64,000 bases of DNA from Idiomarina sp. X4 (GCF_002808045.1 NZ_CP025000.1:186001-250000), one strand, 5' to 3'; shown: positions 19,521 to 31,263, counted from the stretch's first letter. The notes: generated by a model from the letters alone, not told the origin. Made by a program: numbers and translations.

Positions 19521-22500
19521 ACTAACGATACCCTTTTATGTAATTCTTGCACTGAGCTTACTCTAGCTCTGTCGTCCGCCGTGTTTGCTTTTACCGTCGC
19601 GAACGCTGCGTTTAATGTGGTGGTGTAAATCACTTTATTCAATAGAGCTTCACGGCGAATGTAAACAGAGTCTTCTATCGCCTGACGACCTTCTACTGTA
19701 TTAATGATATAACTGTACTCGCCATTTTTTATGGCATCAACAATATTTGGCCGACCTTCCTGAAGCTTGTTGACGATAGAGCAATCAATGCCCTCTTCTG
19801 CCAGCATTTTAGCGGTACCGCGGGTGGCCTCTAAGCTGAAACCTAAAGCTAACAAGCCACGCGCAAGATCCATAAGGCGCTGTTTATCGCTGTCTTTCAC
19901 AGAAATAAGCGCTTTACCTTTTTTCGCTAACGCTTCACCGGCACCAAGGTTCGCTTTTGCGTAGGCCTCTTCGAAGCTTTCGCCAACGCCCATAACCTCA
20001 CCCGTTGAGCGCATTTCAGGACCTCGAATTGGATCGACCCCCTGGAACTTCGCAAACGGAATGACCACTTCTTTAACCGAGTAATACGGTGGAATAATTT
20101 CTTTTACGTAACCTTGTTCTTCCAGGCTACGTCCCACCATAACCCGCGCAGCTACTTTCGCCAACGGCACACCTGTCGCCTTTGAAACAAAAGGTACGGT
20201 ACGAGCGGCGCGAGGGTTCACCTCAATTAGATAAATTTCATCGTCTTTTACAGCAAATTGCGCATTCATTAAGCCGTTTACGTTCAATTCAAACGCCAAT
20301 TTACGCATCTGTTCGCGCAATTGCGCTTGAATGATGTCACTCAGAGAATACGGCGGTAACGAACATGCCGAGTCACCTGAGTGAACACCGGCTTCCTCAA
20401 TGTGCTGCATGATGCCGCCAATCAACACATCTTTACCGTCGCAAATGGCGTCGACATCAACCTCAATTGCGTTATCCAGGAATTTATCCAACAGCACAGG
20501 CGCATCATTTGACACTTTTACAGCATCGGTCAAATAACGCTGCAAGTCGGTCTCGTCATACACTATTTCCATAGCGCGACCACCAAGAACATACGATGGG
20601 CGAACGACCAACGGATAGCCAATGCGCTTCGCTTCGGTCAGAGCCTCGTTAAAACCTGTGACTGTTGCGTTTTCAGGCTGCTTCAAGCCCAAACGACGAA
20701 CCGCTGTTTGGAAACGTTCGCGGTCTTCTGAGCGGTCGATAGCATCTGGCGAGGTGCCAATAATAGGTACACCATTCGCTTCTAACTCACGCGCAAGTTT
20801 CAACGGAGTCTGGCCACCGTACTGAACAATAACGCCTTTCGGCTTCTCAATACGAACAATTTCCAGTACATCTTCTAAGGTAATCGGTTCGAAGTACAGA
20901 CGGTCGGACGTATCATAATCGGTTGAAACAGTTTCCGGGTTACAGTTCACCATAATGGTTTCGTAACCGTCCTCTCGAAGCGCCAGCGCCGCGTGAACAC
21001 AGCAATAATCGAACTCAATACCTTGTCCGATACGGTTAGGTCCGCCGCCAATAACCATGATTTTTTCTTTATCAGACGGTTCGGCTTCGCATTCTTCGTC
21101 ATAACTTGAATACATGTATGCAGTGCTTGACGCGAACTCTGCTGCACAGGTATCTACGCGCTTATAAACCGGGTGTATTTTGAACTGTTGACGTTTCTTA
21201 CGCACTTCGGCTTCGCTGACGTGAAGTACATCGGCTATTCTGGCATCCGCAAATCCACGACGTTTCAGAACGGTCATGACCTCTTTTGAAAGTCCAGCCA
21301 AGCCTAGCTCATCAACTTCTTTTTCAAGGTTGATAAGCTCTTCAATTTGAATCAGGTACCACTCGTCTATGCGTGTCAGCTCAAATACTTCGCGAACCGT
21401 CATACCTAGACGGAAAGCATCCGCAATGTACCAAATACGCTCGGCACCCGGTTCTTTCAATTCACGAATCACCTTTGAGCGAGCGTCTTCTGCCTGTATG
21501 TCAACAACCGGATCAAAACCAGCTGCGCCCAACTCCAAGCCACGCAGAGCTTTTTGCATGGACTCCTGGAAGTTACGACCAATGGCCATTACCTCACCGA
21601 CTGACTTCATCTGAGTCGTCAAACGGTCGTTACAGTTCGCAAACTTCTCAAAGTTGAAACGAGGAATTTTAGTGACAACGTAGTCTAACGCAGGCTCGAA
21701 CGACGCAGGTGTGACACCACCGGTAATTTCGTTTTCAAGTTCATCCAGCGTATAACCAACAGCTAATTTTGCCGCCACTTTTGCGATTGGGAAGCCCGTT
21801 GCTTTCGACGCCAACGCCGACGAACGAGAAACTCGTGGGTTCATCTCAATAATGACCATGCGTCCAGTATCAGGGTTAACGCCAAACTGAACGTTAGAGC
21901 CACCGGTTTCCACACCAATTTCACGCAGTACAGCCATCGCCGCATCACGCATTATTTGAAATTCTTTATCGGTCAGCGTTTGCGCTGGAGCAACCGTAAT
22001 AGAGTCACCAGTGTGAATACCCATGGCATCGAAATTTTCGATGGTACATACGATAATGCAGTTATCGCTTTTATCGCGCACCACTTCCATTTCGTATTCT
22101 TTCCAGCCAAGCAATGACTCGTCAATGAGAAGCTCATTCGTTGGGGACAAGTCCAGTCCGCGACGACAAATTTCTTCAAACTCTTCGCGGTTATAAGCAA
22201 TACCGCCACCGCTTCCGCCCATTGTAAACGACGGACGAATAATGCAAGGAAAGCCTAAGCGGTCAAGGACATCGAATGCTTCTTCCATGCTGTGCGCCAT
22301 TTCTGCATTGGGCGTTTCCAGACCAATGGCCTTCATGGCTTTGTCAAAACGATCTCGGTTCTCCGCTTTATCAATCGCGTCGGCGTTGGCACCAATCATT
22401 TCTACTTTATAGCGCTCCAACACTCCATGACGATCCAAATCTAATGCACAGTTCAGTGCGGTTTGCCCGCCCATCGTCGGTAAAATAGCATCCGGACGCT

Positions 22501-22741
22501 CACGCTCAATGATTTTCTCAAGCACTTCCCAGTGAATTGGCTCAATGTAGGTCGCATCGGCCATTTCCGGATCTGTCATAATAGTTGCCGGGTTCGAGTT
22601 TACCAATATCACTCGGTACCCTTCTTCGCGTAGCGCTTTACAGGCCTGGGCTCCAGAGTAATCAAACTCGCACGCCTGACCGATAACAATCGGACCTGCG
22701 CCTAAAATCAAAATGCTTTTAATGTCGGTACGTTTTGGCAT
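19517..22741 (-). CDS. carB: Carbamoyl-phosphate synthase large subunit
   Basis: CarB makes carbamoyl phosphate from bicarbonate, ammonia (from CarA) and two ATP, feeding pyrimidine and arginine synthesis. The 1074 residues are full length (E. coli 1073). The two homologous ATP-grasp halves are visible: [18 protein letters not shown] near residue 12 and [20 protein letters not shown] near 565. An oligomerisation region lies between them, and the C-terminal MGS allosteric domain (about 940-1074) is where UMP and ornithine act in E. coli. It follows carA by 52 bases containing a small inverted repeat (22770-22798). Confidence 0.98.
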   Translation of the reverse strand: MPKRTDIKSILILGAGPIVIGQACEFDYSGAQACKALREEGYRVILVNSNPATIMTDPEMADATYIEPIHWEVLEKIIERERPDAILPTMGGQTALNCALDLDRHGVLERYKVEMIGANADAIDKAENRDRFDKAMKAIGLETPNAEMAHSMEEAFDVLDRLGFPCIIRPSFTMGGSGGGIAYNREEFEEICRRGLDLSPTNELLIDESLLGWKEYEMEVVRDKSDNCIIVCTIENFDAMGIHTGDSITVAPAQTLTDKEFQIMRDAAMAVLREIGVETGGSNVQFGVNPDTGRMVIIEMNPRVSRSSALASKATGFPIAKVAAKLAVGYTLDELENEITGGVTPASFEPALDYVVTKIPRFNFEKFANCNDRLTTQMKSVGEVMAIGRNFQESMQKALRGLELGAAGFDPVVDIQAEDARSKVIRELKEPGAERIWYIADAFRLGMTVREVFELTRIDEWYLIQIEELINLEKEVDELGLAGLSKEVMTVLKRRGFADARIADVLHVSEAEVRKKRQQFKIHPVYKRVDTCAAEFASSTAYMYSSYDEECEAEPSDKEKIMVIGGGPNRIGQGIEFDYCCVHAALALREDGYETIMVNCNPETVSTDYDTSDRLYFEPITLEDVLEIVRIEKPKGVIVQYGGQTPLKLARELEANGVPIIGTSPDAIDRSEDRERFQTAVRRLGLKQPENATVTGFNEALTEAKRIGYPLVVRPSYVLGGRAMEIVYDETDLQRYLTDAVKVSNDAPVLLDKFLDNAIEVDVDAICDGKDVLIGGIMQHIEEAGVHSGDSACSLPPYSLSDIIQAQLREQMRKLAFELNVNGLMNAQFAVKDDEIYLIEVNPRAARTVPFVSKATGVPLAKVAARVMVGRSLEEQGYVKEIIPPYYSVKEVVIPFAKFQGVDPIRGPEMRSTGEVMGVGESFEEAYAKANLGAGEALAKKGKALISVKDSDKQRLMDLARGLLALGFSLEATRGTAKMLAEEGIDCSIVNKLQEGRPNIVDAIKNGEYSYIINTVEGRQAIEDSVYIRREALLNKVIYTTTLNAAFATVKANTADDRARVSSVQELHKRVSLV

Positions 22742-22793
22742 AAGTCGCTCTGTCTATCCTCTCGCTATACGTAATTGCTTATTGAACAACGAA

Positions 22794-23939
22794 TTACGCA
22801 TTAGCCTGCATTAATTCAATAAAATGGTCGAAAAGCTCACTGGCGTCATGCGGACCAGGACTTGCTTCCGGGTGTCCCTGGAAGCTAAAGGCCGGTTTAT
22901 CGTTACGGTGAACGCCTTGTAAGGTTCCATCGAACAATGAGCGATGCGTGACATCGAGGCACGCCGGCAGATTTTCTTCATCAACCGCAAAGCCGTGGTT
23001 CTGACTGGTTATCATAACCTGCTTCGTTTTAAGATCTTGAACTGGGTGGTTCGCACCATGGTGACCAAACTTCATTTTGACGGACTGCGCACCACTGGCA
23101 ATTGAGAGCAGCTGGTGACCTAAGCAGATACCAAAAATTGGGATGTCTTTTTCCAGAAAGGTTTTAATGGCTTTTATTGCATAATCACATGGCTCTGGGT
23201 CGCCCGGTCCATTCGATAAGAAGATGCCATCCGGGTTCATTGCCAGAACGTCTTCTGCAGTCGTTTGCGCGGGTACCACGGTTAGTTTACAGTTTCGGTC
23301 AGCCAATAGCCTTAGGATATTTTGTTTGCAGCCGTAGTCGTATGCAACAACATGATATTTAGACTGCTCTGGCTGGGTGAAGCCTTCGCCCAATTGCCAA
23401 CTTCCACCCTTCCATTCATAAGGCTGATCACAGCAGACTTCTTTTGCTAGATCCATGCCTTTTAACCCTGGGAACTCTTGCGCTAACTTCAGCGCTTTCT
23501 GCTCGTCAAGCTCACCGACAATAATACAGCCATTCTGAGCGCCCTTTTCTCGTAGTATTCGAGTCAAACGACGCGTATCAATATCAGCAATACCCACCAC
23601 ATTATGACGCTGCAAATAGGCACTGAGTGTTTCTTCTTTTCGAAAGTTACTGGCTTTCATGGCCATATCACGAATAATAAGACCTTTCGCCCAGACATTA
23701 TCAGATTCTTGATCTTCTGAGTTAGTGCCTGTATTGCCAATGTGGGGATAAGTGAGGGTAACAATTTGTTCGGTATAAGATGGGTCGGTAAGAATTTCCT
23801 GATAGCCTGTCATTGCCGTATTAAAGACAACTTCACCGACGGCGGAGCCTTCCGCTCCTATTGCGGTTCCGCGAAAAACGGACCCGTCGGCAAGCACCAG
23901 AATCGCTCGTTTAGCGGATTGACTCGCTAGAATACTCAA
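22794..23939 (-). CDS. carA: Carbamoyl-phosphate synthase small subunit (glutaminase)
   Basis: CarA hydrolyses glutamine and passes ammonia to CarB. The 381-residue protein has the N-terminal domain ([20 protein letters not shown]) and a class I amidotransferase domain with the nucleophile in [11 protein letters not shown] (Cys near 270) and catalytic His-Glu in [13 protein letters not shown]. The start is TTG at 23939: GGAGG lies at 23946-23950, exactly six bases upstream, and the protein then begins at the usual family position. An ATG 12 codons earlier lies inside the terminator hairpin of the leader and lacks a ribosome site. Expression must pass that hairpin. Confidence 0.96.
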   Translation of the reverse strand: MSILASQSAKRAILVLADGSVFRGTAIGAEGSAVGEVVFNTAMTGYQEILTDPSYTEQIVTLTYPHIGNTGTNSEDQESDNVWAKGLIIRDMAMKASNFRKEETLSAYLQRHNVVGIADIDTRRLTRILREKGAQNGCIIVGELDEQKALKLAQEFPGLKGMDLAKEVCCDQPYEWKGGSWQLGEGFTQPEQSKYHVVAYDYGCKQNILRLLADRNCKLTVVPAQTTAEDVLAMNPDGIFLSNGPGDPEPCDYAIKAIKTFLEKDIPIFGICLGHQLLSIASGAQSVKMKFGHHGANHPVQDLKTKQVMITSQNHGFAVDEENLPACLDVTHRSLFDGTLQGVHRNDKPAFSFQGHPEASPGPHDASELFDHFIELMQANA

Positions 23940-24015
23940 GGGCAACCTCCGTACATAAAAAAACGGGTGAATCAAATAATTTGACTTCGCCCGCCTTGCG
24001 TCCTGAACCGCGCAT
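23911..24015 (-). CDS. Possible leader peptide ORF upstream of and overlapping carA
   Basis: A 34-codon ORF begins at ATG 24015, with AGG four bases before it, runs through the attenuator hairpin and its U-tract, and ends 29 bases inside carA in another frame. The peptide would be [20 protein letters not shown] and 14 more residues. A ribosome on it would break the hairpin, as in the pyrBI-type leaders. Its translation is unproven; a chance ORF is the alternative. Confidence 0.3.
   Translation of the reverse strand: MRGSGRKAGEVKLFDSPVFLCTEVALEYSSESIR
23957..23992 (-). terminator. Attenuator-like terminator in the carA leader
   Basis: On the minus strand GGG-GAA-TCAAA pairs with TTTGA-TTC-CCC (one mismatch, one bulged G), followed by seven T. 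The U-tract ends six bases before the carA GGAGG, so no promoter fits between and all carAB-greA transcripts must cross it. Confidence 0.7.
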
Positions 24016-24124
24016 TTTGCCTGTTACATCCAAAAGCACGTTAACTGACTGAATTAACTGCCCGAATTGACTTAGGCAAATTGCACTTATTCTACGAAAT
24101 TTTACCCAAATCGTCCAGTTATAT

Positions 24125-24925
24125 TTATTGTGTGAGTAACTGACTAAACACCTTATTGAGCTCCAGTATGTCCTGCATACTATAGTAGCCGGGCTTCTGG
24201 TCTTGTAACCATAACGCCGCATTAACGGCACCTTGTGCAAAGGTATTTCGATTGCTGACTTTATGGCCCAGCTCTATCCGTTCGCCTTCTGTGGCAAGAG
24301 TCACCTGATGTTCACCAATAATATCGCCAGCTCGCATGACCGAGAAGCCGATACTGTCGTCTTGTCTGACACCATCACCACGTACTCCGCCATTCACGGT
24401 AGTCCATTCTTGCTGTCTGCCTACTGCGGCGGCTTCTCCAAGCGCAATAGCCGTGCCGGATGGCGCGTCCTTCTTGTGTTTATGATGAGCTTCAAATATC
24501 TCAATGTCAGCCGTTGATAAAGCTGCACTCGCCAAAGCAACTAACTGCTCTAATAACGCAATACCGACGCTGGTGTTGCGAGCGTATAGGACCGGAATAT
24601 CTTCAGAGGCTTTCATTAACTGTTGCTGCTGATTATCGTCCAAACCTGTCGTGCAAACGACAATTGGAATACCGTTCTCGCAAGCAAACGAGAGATTGTC
24701 GTCCAGAGCTTCGGGTAACGAGAAGTCAATGAGTACGTCGATATTCTGAGCATTAGTGTCTTCCAGCGAAGTATACTGAAGCCCACTTTTAAGCTTTTTC
24801 CCATAGGAGCTGCTGGCTGCTCGTACAACTGCAGCGGTTAATTTCGCCCACTCACTTTGACTAAGTGCACTAACAACCGTTTGTCCCATACGCCCGGACG
24901 CACCCAAAACTCCAACTTTCAACAT
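24125..24925 (-). CDS. dapB: 4-hydroxy-tetrahydrodipicolinate reductase
   Basis: DapB reduces the DapA product in lysine and meso-diaminopimelate synthesis. The 266 residues show the N-terminal Rossmann [14 protein letters not shown] (about 5-18), [10 protein letters not shown], the catalytic [15 protein letters not shown] segment (His-His and Lys near 155-162) and the closing [10 protein letters not shown]. It lies two bases after the symporter stop, so both are probably cotranscribed. The order dnaJ ... dapB-carA-carB follows the pseudomonad pattern with two genes inserted. Confidence 0.97.
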   Translation of the reverse strand: MLKVGVLGASGRMGQTVVSALSQSEWAKLTAAVVRAASSSYGKKLKSGLQYTSLEDTNAQNIDVLIDFSLPEALDDNLSFACENGIPIVVCTTGLDDNQQQQLMKASEDIPVLYARNTSVGIALLEQLVALASAALSTADIEIFEAHHKHKKDAPSGTAIALGEAAAVGRQQEWTTVNGGVRGDGVRQDDSIGFSVMRAGDIIGEHQVTLATEGERIELGHKVSNRNTFAQGAVNAALWLQDQKPGYYSMQDILELNKVFSQLLTQ

Positions 24926-24927
24926 TA

Positions 24928-26157
24928 TTATGACTCCACTTTAACTGTGCTGTCATCCTGCAACAGGTTTTCGCTGCGTGCAACTACTCGTGATACCATC
25001 ATATCACCAGTGACATTTGTCAGCGTTCGCGCCATATCGATAATGCGGTCAATAGCAGCAATAAAAGCAATGCCTTCCAAAGGCAAACCAATAACATTCA
25101 ATGTAACCGTCAGCATAACTAAGGCGGTGCCCGGTACGCCAGCTGTGCCAACCGACGCCAATGTCGCCGTCAACATTATCAGCCCATAATCCATCCACTC
25201 TAACGGAATGCCATAAAGCTGAGCGATAAAAATTGACGCAACGGCAGGGTAAATCCCCCCACAACCGTCCATGTTTATTGTGGCGCCCAGCGGTAATACA
25301 AAACTTGCATAATCCTTTGATACTTTCAGACGTTCCGTTACTGCTCTGTGGGCGGCCGGTAAAGAGCCGAATGAGCTGCACGTGGTAAACGCAACAACTT
25401 GTGCGTCAAACACGGCTTTGAAGAACTGCCAGGCGCTCATACCGCCCGCTGTGCGAACCAAACCACCATAAACAACCACAATATGAATAAGGCACGCCAA
25501 GTAAATAACACCAACAAACTTAGCCAGCGGCAGCAACGTTGAAAAACCATATTCACCTATAACCCAGGCCATCAGCCCAAACACACCAACGGGCGTTAAC
25601 TGCAAAACCATGCGGGTAATTTCATACATAACTTCGGCGCCTGATTTGATCGTTTTGCGCAACGGTTCTGCTTTTTGACTTAACCGCTGGATCGCTATAC
25701 CGACCAGCGCAGCAAACACGACAATTTGCAACACATTCCCCTCTGTCAGCGCAGCAAATGGATTGTCAGGCACAAAATTAAGGAAGACCTCCGACACACT
25801 CGGAATGGTCTTTTCGTTCTGCTCGGTTGGGGTCAAAACAGTTTCGGGGCTAATGTCGATAACAGTTGCCAGGGTTAAACCGATTGCGCTGGCAACAACC
25901 GCCGTAAACATGAATAGGCCAATGGTTTTTAACCCCAGCCGGCCTAGTTTTTTGCCGTCGTTAAGATCAGTGATGGCGCTAACAATGGCACAGAAAATTA
26001 ACGGCGCCACCAGCATTTTTATGGCTTTTATAAAGAGGTCACCAAGTGGCTTAAGCGCTATACCAACGTCCGGCGCCAAGCCGCCAATCAGCATACCAGC
26101 AACAAATGCGCCTAAAACACGCTGCCAAAATGGAATTGCGAACCACACTTTTAACAT
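24928..26157 (-). CDS. Dicarboxylate/amino acid:cation symporter (DAACS family)
   Basis: The 409-residue protein has about eight membrane helices and the two re-entrant loop signatures of the GltP/DctA family: [11 protein letters not shown] in place of the serine-rich hairpin and [17 protein letters not shown] in helix 7. A second conserved stretch is [17 protein letters not shown]. Members take up glutamate, aspartate, serine or C4-dicarboxylates with H+ or Na+. Residues that separate these substrates cannot be read reliably by eye, so the substrate is left open. It is inserted between the M48 protease and dapB. Confidence 0.85.
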   Translation of the reverse strand: MLKVWFAIPFWQRVLGAFVAGMLIGGLAPDVGIALKPLGDLFIKAIKMLVAPLIFCAIVSAITDLNDGKKLGRLGLKTIGLFMFTAVVASAIGLTLATVIDISPETVLTPTEQNEKTIPSVSEVFLNFVPDNPFAALTEGNVLQIVVFAALVGIAIQRLSQKAEPLRKTIKSGAEVMYEITRMVLQLTPVGVFGLMAWVIGEYGFSTLLPLAKFVGVIYLACLIHIVVVYGGLVRTAGGMSAWQFFKAVFDAQVVAFTTCSSFGSLPAAHRAVTERLKVSKDYASFVLPLGATINMDGCGGIYPAVASIFIAQLYGIPLEWMDYGLIMLTATLASVGTAGVPGTALVMLTVTLNVIGLPLEGIAFIAAIDRIIDMARTLTNVTGDMMVSRVVARSENLLQDDSTVKVES

Positions 26158-26251
26158 ACTACTGCCCGTTAGTCGGATAAATGGGCGATAGATTAGTGAC
26201 TCACTGTTTAAAGGGAAAGAACCGGTTGATATACCTTATAACCGTTTAAAC

Positions 26252-26282
26252 AAAAAAGCGCAGCTAAAACAAGCCGCGCTTT
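26252..26282 (-). terminator. Intrinsic terminator after the M48 protease gene
   Basis: AAAGCGCGGCT and AGCTGCGCTTT (one mismatch) pair around six bases, followed by a T-run on the minus strand, 22 bases past the stop. Confidence 0.8.
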
Positions 26283-26304
26283 ATATACTAAATAGAAGAG
26301 GAAT

Positions 26305-27141
26305 TTACTTAGAGGCTTTGTCAAGCGATGTAGGTCGTTGACAGTTAGGTGTCTTTCCTGCAGCAACCGCCTGCTGATAACGATTTTGAAGCGACGGTAT
26401 TTGTGCCTCTAGATCCTGAATGCGAGTATCCGGATTCGGGTGAGTAGACAATAATTCCGGTGGTGCAGAACCACCTGAAGCGGCCTTCATATTGCGCCAT
26501 AATTCAGGGGCCTGGTCGAGCTGAAAACCCGCATCAGCCATATATTCAAGACCCAGCTCGTCAGACTCAGATTCATGCGTTCTCGAATACGGTAAAAGAA
26601 CCCCCACTTGCGCGCCAATACCCAGTGCCGCCATGAGCAAACCCGCTTCTTTGCTATCAAGCTGGCTGTTTGCAATAACGCCGCCAATCTGCAGACCAAG
26701 GCCGACCAGCATATTACTGGAAATACGTTCATTACTGTGCTCAGCAATAACGTGACCGATTTCATGGCCAATCACTGCGGCTAACTGATGTTGATTTTCG
26801 GCCGTTTCCAAAAGGCCGTTGTATACACCGATATAACCGCCGGGCAAAGCGAAAGCATTAACCGTAGGCTCATCAAATACCGTCACTTCCCACTCTTTCT
26901 CAGAGTACTCGTTAGGTAAAGTATCAACCAACGCATCTGTTACACAACGTACATATGCGTTGATCTGCTCATCCTTATTGATCTTCCCTTCTTTTCGCAT
27001 TTCTTCATAGGAGGCAGCGCCCATTTTGTTCAGCTCACTGCTCGAATATAACTGCAATTGTGAGCGGCCAGTTGGTGATTGCGCGCAACTGGCCAAAGTC
27101 ACTGCTGCGGTAATGCCTAACAAAGCTGTTTTTAACTGCAT
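26305..27141 (-). CDS. M48-family metalloprotease lipoprotein (LoiP/YggG-like)
   Basis: The 278-residue protein begins with a lipoprotein signal peptide ending in LASC (Cys near 19), so it is probably anchored in the outer membrane facing the periplasm. The catalytic zinc site HEIGH is near residues 123-127 and the third ligand is the Glu in HESESDELG, both intact. The fold matches YggG/LoiP and BepA-type quality-control proteases, but without a TPR domain. The ATG at 27141 was chosen because GGAGG lies six bases upstream; the longer in-frame start would bury the signal peptide. It follows dnaJ by 45 bases and may share heat-shock read-through. Confidence 0.88.
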   Translation of the reverse strand: MQLKTALLGITAAVTLASCAQSPTGRSQLQLYSSSELNKMGAASYEEMRKEGKINKDEQINAYVRCVTDALVDTLPNEYSEKEWEVTVFDEPTVNAFALPGGYIGVYNGLLETAENQHQLAAVIGHEIGHVIAEHSNERISSNMLVGLGLQIGGVIANSQLDSKEAGLLMAALGIGAQVGVLLPYSRTHESESDELGLEYMADAGFQLDQAPELWRNMKAASGGSAPPELLSTHPNPDTRIQDLEAQIPSLQNRYQQAVAAGKTPNCQRPTSLDKASK

Positions 27142-27186
27142 TTGCTGCCTCCGTTCATTAACTAACACCTTATAGTGATAGCTAAT

Positions 27187-28338
27187 TTATCCACGTAAGT
27201 CATCAAAAAATTGCTTTACGCCGTCAAAAAAACCTTTTTCCTTAGGTCTGAACTTTGCCGCTTCATCACCGGTTCCCATAGACTCTTCCAGCTCTTCGAG
27301 CATTTCACGCTGTTTCGAAGACAAGTTCACTGGTGTTTCAATCACCACCTTACAGATAAGGTCACCGACAGCCCCTGTTCGAACTGACTTAACGCCCTTG
27401 CCACGCATACGGAAATGTTTACCGGTTTGCGTTTCTTTAGGCACCTTCAGCTTCACTTTACCGTCCAGGGTCGGCACTTCTATTTCTCCGCCTAACGCAG
27501 CTTTGGTAAAGCTGACCGGTACTTCGCAGTAAAGGTTGTTACCGTCGCGAGAGAAAATTGGATGTTCGCGGACATGCACTTGAACATATAAATCCCCTGC
27601 CGGCGCGCCGTGCTCACCCGCTTCACCTTCATTGGCTAAGCGAATACGGTCGCCAGTATCCACACCTGCTGGAATTTTCACTGACAAGGTCTTAGTTTCT
27701 TCTTTGCGACCCTGTCCATGACAAGTACGGCATGGGTCACTAATAATTTTACCTGTGCCCCGACATTGCGGGCAGGTTTGTTGAACCGCAAAAAAGCCCT
27801 GGCGCATTTGGATCTGACCAGCACCATGACAGTGACCACAGGTTTGAGGCTTGCTGCCTTTCTTGGCACCGCTACCGTCACAGTCTTCGCATTCCACCAA
27901 GGTAGGAATTTTCAGCTCTACGGTTTTACCTCGCACCGCTTCTTCCAACGACATATCCAGGTTGTAGCGTAAATCCGCACCACGTTGTGCACGTGCTTGT
28001 TGGCGTCTACCACCACCAAAAATATCACCGAATACATCACCAAAAATATCAGCAAAATCGGCACCACCGCCAAATCCGCCGGCGCCCGGGCCGCCACCGC
28101 CCTGACGTGCCTGTTCGAAGGCTTCGTGCCCATATTGGTCATACATCTGGCGCTTCTGCGGGTCAGATAAGACCTCGTAGGCTTGTTTTATCTCTTTAAA
28201 TTTTAATTCAAGGTCTTTATCGCCTTTCGTGCGATCCGGGTGATACTTCATCGCCATACGTTTGTATGCCTTCTTAATATCACGGTCGCTGGCGTCTTTT
28301 GAGACCCCAAGAATTTGATAGAAATCTTGTGTCGCCAT
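27187..28338 (-). CDS. dnaJ: Chaperone DnaJ (Hsp40)
   Basis: DnaJ delivers substrates to DnaK and stimulates its ATPase. The 383 residues have the J domain with YHPDRTKGD (HPD near 33-35), a G/F-rich linker (about 75-110), four CxxCxGxG zinc repeats ([32 protein letters not shown]; about 147-205) and the C-terminal substrate domains. It follows dnaK by 90 bases that contain a hairpin. Confidence 0.98.
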   Translation of the reverse strand: MATQDFYQILGVSKDASDRDIKKAYKRMAMKYHPDRTKGDKDLELKFKEIKQAYEVLSDPQKRQMYDQYGHEAFEQARQGGGGPGAGGFGGGADFADIFGDVFGDIFGGGRRQQARAQRGADLRYNLDMSLEEAVRGKTVELKIPTLVECEDCDGSGAKKGSKPQTCGHCHGAGQIQMRQGFFAVQQTCPQCRGTGKIISDPCRTCHGQGRKEETKTLSVKIPAGVDTGDRIRLANEGEAGEHGAPAGDLYVQVHVREHPIFSRDGNNLYCEVPVSFTKAALGGEIEVPTLDGKVKLKVPKETQTGKHFRMRGKGVKSVRTGAVGDLICKVVIETPVNLSSKQREMLEELEESMGTGDEAAKFRPKEKGFFDGVKQFFDDLRG

Positions 28339-28372
28339 AATGTTACGTCTTCTGTCCTACTCTGATACGAAT

Positions 28373-28404
28373 ACACGGGTATTACCTTGCGGCAACACCC
28401 GTGT
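28373..28404 (-). promoter_or_regulatory. Hairpin between dnaK and dnaJ
   Basis: ACACGGGT and ACCCGTGT form an 8-bp stem around a 16-base loop, without a T-run. It may stabilise or process the dnaK mRNA and lower dnaJ expression relative to dnaK. Confidence 0.45.
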
Positions 28405-28428
28405 TGATTAGCGAAGTTGCCTTACTGC

Positions 28429-30357
28429 TTACTTCTTGTCGTCGTCTTTGACTTCTTCAAATTCAGCATCAACAACGTCATCATCCGCTTTTGACGAAGA
28501 CTGTTCGCCGCCAGCTGCACCTTCAGCGCCTTGCTGAGCTTGCTGTTGTTGAGCAGCTTCCATCAGTTTTTGAGACGCTTCCATCAACGCTTGAGACTTC
28601 GCATCAATGGCTTCTTTATCGCCATCTTTAGCTGCCTGCTCAAGCTCTTCACACGCTTTCTCGATAGCATCCTTGTCTTCCTGAGACAGGGCGTCACCCA
28701 CTTCTTTCAGCTGGTTACGAGTTGCATGAACTAAGCCGTCAGCTTGGTTACGCGCCTGCACCATCTCTTCAAACTTCTTGTCTTCTTCAGCGTGAGCTTC
28801 TGCGTCTTTCACCATTTTTTCGACTTCAGACTCATCCAGACCAGAAGACGCTTTAATGGTGATCTTCTGCTCTTTACCAGTGTCTTTGTCTTTCGCCGAT
28901 ACGTGCAGGATACCATCCGCATCAATGTCAAACGTCACTTCGATTTGCGGTACACCACGCGCTGCCGGGCGGATACCTTCCAAGTTAAACTGACCCAATG
29001 ACTTGTTATCGGCTGAGCGCTTACGTTCACCCTGAATAACATGGATAGTTACCGCAGACTGATTGTCTTCCGCCGTTGAGAAGGTTTGCGATTCTTTCGT
29101 CGGAATCGTGGTGTTCTTCTCAATCAGCTTAGTCATTACGCCGCCCATGGTTTCAATCCCAAGTGACAGCGGACATACGTCCAGTAACAGTACGTCTTTC
29201 ACATCACCAGAAAGAACGCCGCCTTGAACTGCAGCACCCATCGCTACCGCTTCATCTGGGTTCACGTCACGACGTGGCTCTTTACCAAAGAAGTCAGTCA
29301 CTGCCGCACTCACTTTAGGCATACGCGTTTGGCCACCGACCATAATAATGTCGTTGATATCGCTTACTGACAGGTCAGCATCAGCCAGTGCCTGCTTAAC
29401 CGGCTCAAGCGACTTCTTAATTAAGTCTTCAACCAGCGACTCAAGTTTCGCACGAGTCACTTTAATAGCCATATGTTTAGGACCAGTGTTATCTGCCGTG
29501 ATGTAAGGCAGGTTCACTTCAGTCTGCTGCGCAGATGACAGTTCGATTTTCGCTTTCTCTGCCGCTTCTTTTAAGCGCTGCATCGCTAAAGGATCTTTAC
29601 GCAGGTCGATGCCTTGGTCTTTTTCAAACTGCTCAACCAAGTAGTTGATTAAGCGATTATCAAAGTCCTCACCACCTAAGTGCGTATCACCATTAGTCGC
29701 TAATACTTCGAACGTGTGCTCGCCTTCAACTTCATCAATTTCAATGATAGAGATATCGAAGGTACCACCACCTAAGTCATAGACAGCAATAACATTGTCG
29801 CCAGACTTCTTATCCATACCGTAAGCTAAGGCAGCAGCGGTTGGTTCGTTAATGATACGTTTAACTTCCAAGCCGGCGATTTTACCCGCGTCTTTAGTTG
29901 CCTGACGCTGAGCATCGTTAAAGTATGCAGGAACAGTAATAACTGCGTCTGTTACTTTCTCGCCCAGGAACTCTTCTGCAGTTTTCTTCATTTTCTTCAG
30001 AACTTCTGCAGAAATTTGTGGTGGTGCCTTTTTATCGCCATCCACTTCTACCCAAGCGTCGCCATTGTCAGCTTTTACAATTTTGTAAGGCATAATGCCA
30101 ATGTCACGCTGTACTTCATCGTCTTGGAAACGACGACCAATCAAACGTTTAATTGCGAACAAGGTTTTGTTCGGGTTAGTGACAGCCTGACGTTTCGCCG
30201 GTGAACCCACCAAAATTTCGCCATCGTCAGTGAATGCAACCACTGACGGGGTTGTGCGGTCGCCTTCGCCGTTTTCAATAACGCGTGCTTTACCGCCATC
30301 CAGTACAGCAACACAAGAGTTTGTTGTACCTAAGTCAATACCAATTGTTTTGCCCAT
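28429..30357 (-). CDS. dnaK: Chaperone DnaK (Hsp70)
   Basis: DnaK is the ATP-dependent Hsp70. The 642-residue protein starts [20 protein letters not shown], has the phosphate loops IDLGTTNS and [14 protein letters not shown], the linker [16 protein letters not shown], a substrate-binding domain, a helical lid rich in Q near the end and the C-terminal acidic EEVKDDDKK. It carries its own sigma-32 promoter in the gap after grpE. Confidence 0.99.
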   Translation of the reverse strand: MGKTIGIDLGTTNSCVAVLDGGKARVIENGEGDRTTPSVVAFTDDGEILVGSPAKRQAVTNPNKTLFAIKRLIGRRFQDDEVQRDIGIMPYKIVKADNGDAWVEVDGDKKAPPQISAEVLKKMKKTAEEFLGEKVTDAVITVPAYFNDAQRQATKDAGKIAGLEVKRIINEPTAAALAYGMDKKSGDNVIAVYDLGGGTFDISIIEIDEVEGEHTFEVLATNGDTHLGGEDFDNRLINYLVEQFEKDQGIDLRKDPLAMQRLKEAAEKAKIELSSAQQTEVNLPYITADNTGPKHMAIKVTRAKLESLVEDLIKKSLEPVKQALADADLSVSDINDIIMVGGQTRMPKVSAAVTDFFGKEPRRDVNPDEAVAMGAAVQGGVLSGDVKDVLLLDVCPLSLGIETMGGVMTKLIEKNTTIPTKESQTFSTAEDNQSAVTIHVIQGERKRSADNKSLGQFNLEGIRPAARGVPQIEVTFDIDADGILHVSAKDKDTGKEQKITIKASSGLDESEVEKMVKDAEAHAEEDKKFEEMVQARNQADGLVHATRNQLKEVGDALSQEDKDAIEKACEELEQAAKDGDKEAIDAKSQALMEASQKLMEAAQQQQAQQGAEGAAGGEQSSSKADDDVVDAEFEEVKDDDKK

Positions 30358-30403
30358 GATTCGTCTCCAACTCCAGATTCATGAAATTTGTTTCGTTACC
30401 CCT

Positions 30404-30433
30404 TATTTGGGGGCTCTCTATTTCGATTTCAAC
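30404..30433 (-). promoter_or_regulatory. Sigma-32 promoter of dnaK-dnaJ
   Basis: GTTGAAA - 14 bases - CCCCAAATA on the minus strand, 46 bases before the dnaK ATG, close to the CTTGAAA - CCCCATNTA consensus. Confidence 0.75.
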
Positions 30434-30461
30434 ACCCTGTAACAGGATATTTGATTAATCT

Positions 30462-31121
30462 TTATGCTTTCGTATCAACACCTGAGTCTGAATTACGCGC
30501 AACCATAACCATTGCCGGGCGTAGCAGGCGGCCATTTAATTCATAGCCTTTCTGCATCACTGCCATAATGGTGTTGTTTGAGTGCTCGCTTGACTCTTGC
30601 ATTGACATTGCCTGGTGTAAATCAGGGTTAAAGGCTTCGCCTTCTTCACCCACTGCTTTTACGCCGAACTTTTCTAATGTTGAGGTAAGGCTCTTATAAG
30701 TCAGCTCAATCCCTTCAATAAAGTTGCGACTAGATTCGTCCTGCTGATCAGCCAGTTGCAGCGCTCTCTCTAAGTTGTCCACCGAAGTGAGCAACTCATT
30801 CGCGAATTTTTCCAAAGCAAACTTATGAGCTTTTTCAACGTCCTGACTGGCACGGCGTCTTACATTTTCCATTTCCGCCTGTGTACGAAGCACTGAGTCG
30901 CGCTGCTCTTTTACCTGAGCTTCAGCTTTACTCAGAGCGAGCTCAAGCTCTGCAATTTTGTCAGTTTGATCGGCTGATGTGCCTGCTGTTTCAGCTTCAG
31001 CTGCAGCAGCATCCTGTTGCAACGCGTCTTCTGCCGCTTGCGCAGCCTGCTGCTGTGCTTTCTGTTGCTCAACCGTCTGGTCAACATTCTGTTCAGTCTG
31101 TTGGTCTTTCTTATCCGCCAT
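30462..31121 (-). CDS. grpE: Nucleotide exchange factor GrpE
   Basis: GrpE releases ADP from DnaK. The 219-residue protein has a low-complexity Q/A/E-rich N-terminal arm (about 1-55), the long dimerising helix (about 58-120, [17 protein letters not shown]) and the C-terminal beta domain ending [20 protein letters not shown] ... [11 protein letters not shown]. It is the first gene of the chaperone group and has a textbook sigma-32 promoter. Confidence 0.97.
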   Translation of the reverse strand: MADKKDQQTEQNVDQTVEQQKAQQQAAQAAEDALQQDAAAAEAETAGTSADQTDKIAELELALSKAEAQVKEQRDSVLRTQAEMENVRRRASQDVEKAHKFALEKFANELLTSVDNLERALQLADQQDESSRNFIEGIELTYKSLTSTLEKFGVKAVGEEGEAFNPDLHQAMSMQESSEHSNNTIMAVMQKGYELNGRLLRPAMVMVARNSDSGVDTKA

Positions 31122-31163
31122 ATTTGACTCTCTTCAGTCGGGTTTAAATTGAGGTTGCCAAGT

Positions 31164-31191
31164 TAATGGGGGCAAGTTTTTTACTTTCAAG
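31164..31191 (-). promoter_or_regulatory. Sigma-32 promoter of grpE
   Basis: CTTGAAA - 13 bases - CCCCATTA on the minus strand, preceded by CCC, 43 bases before the grpE ATG. It matches the heat-shock consensus at nearly every conserved position. Confidence 0.85.
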
Positions 31192-31263
31192 GGGCTTTCT
31201 ATGACTTGATAAATTTTCCACCTGATATTAGCGTTAACAGCCTAAACCACAGGAACTGTCATT

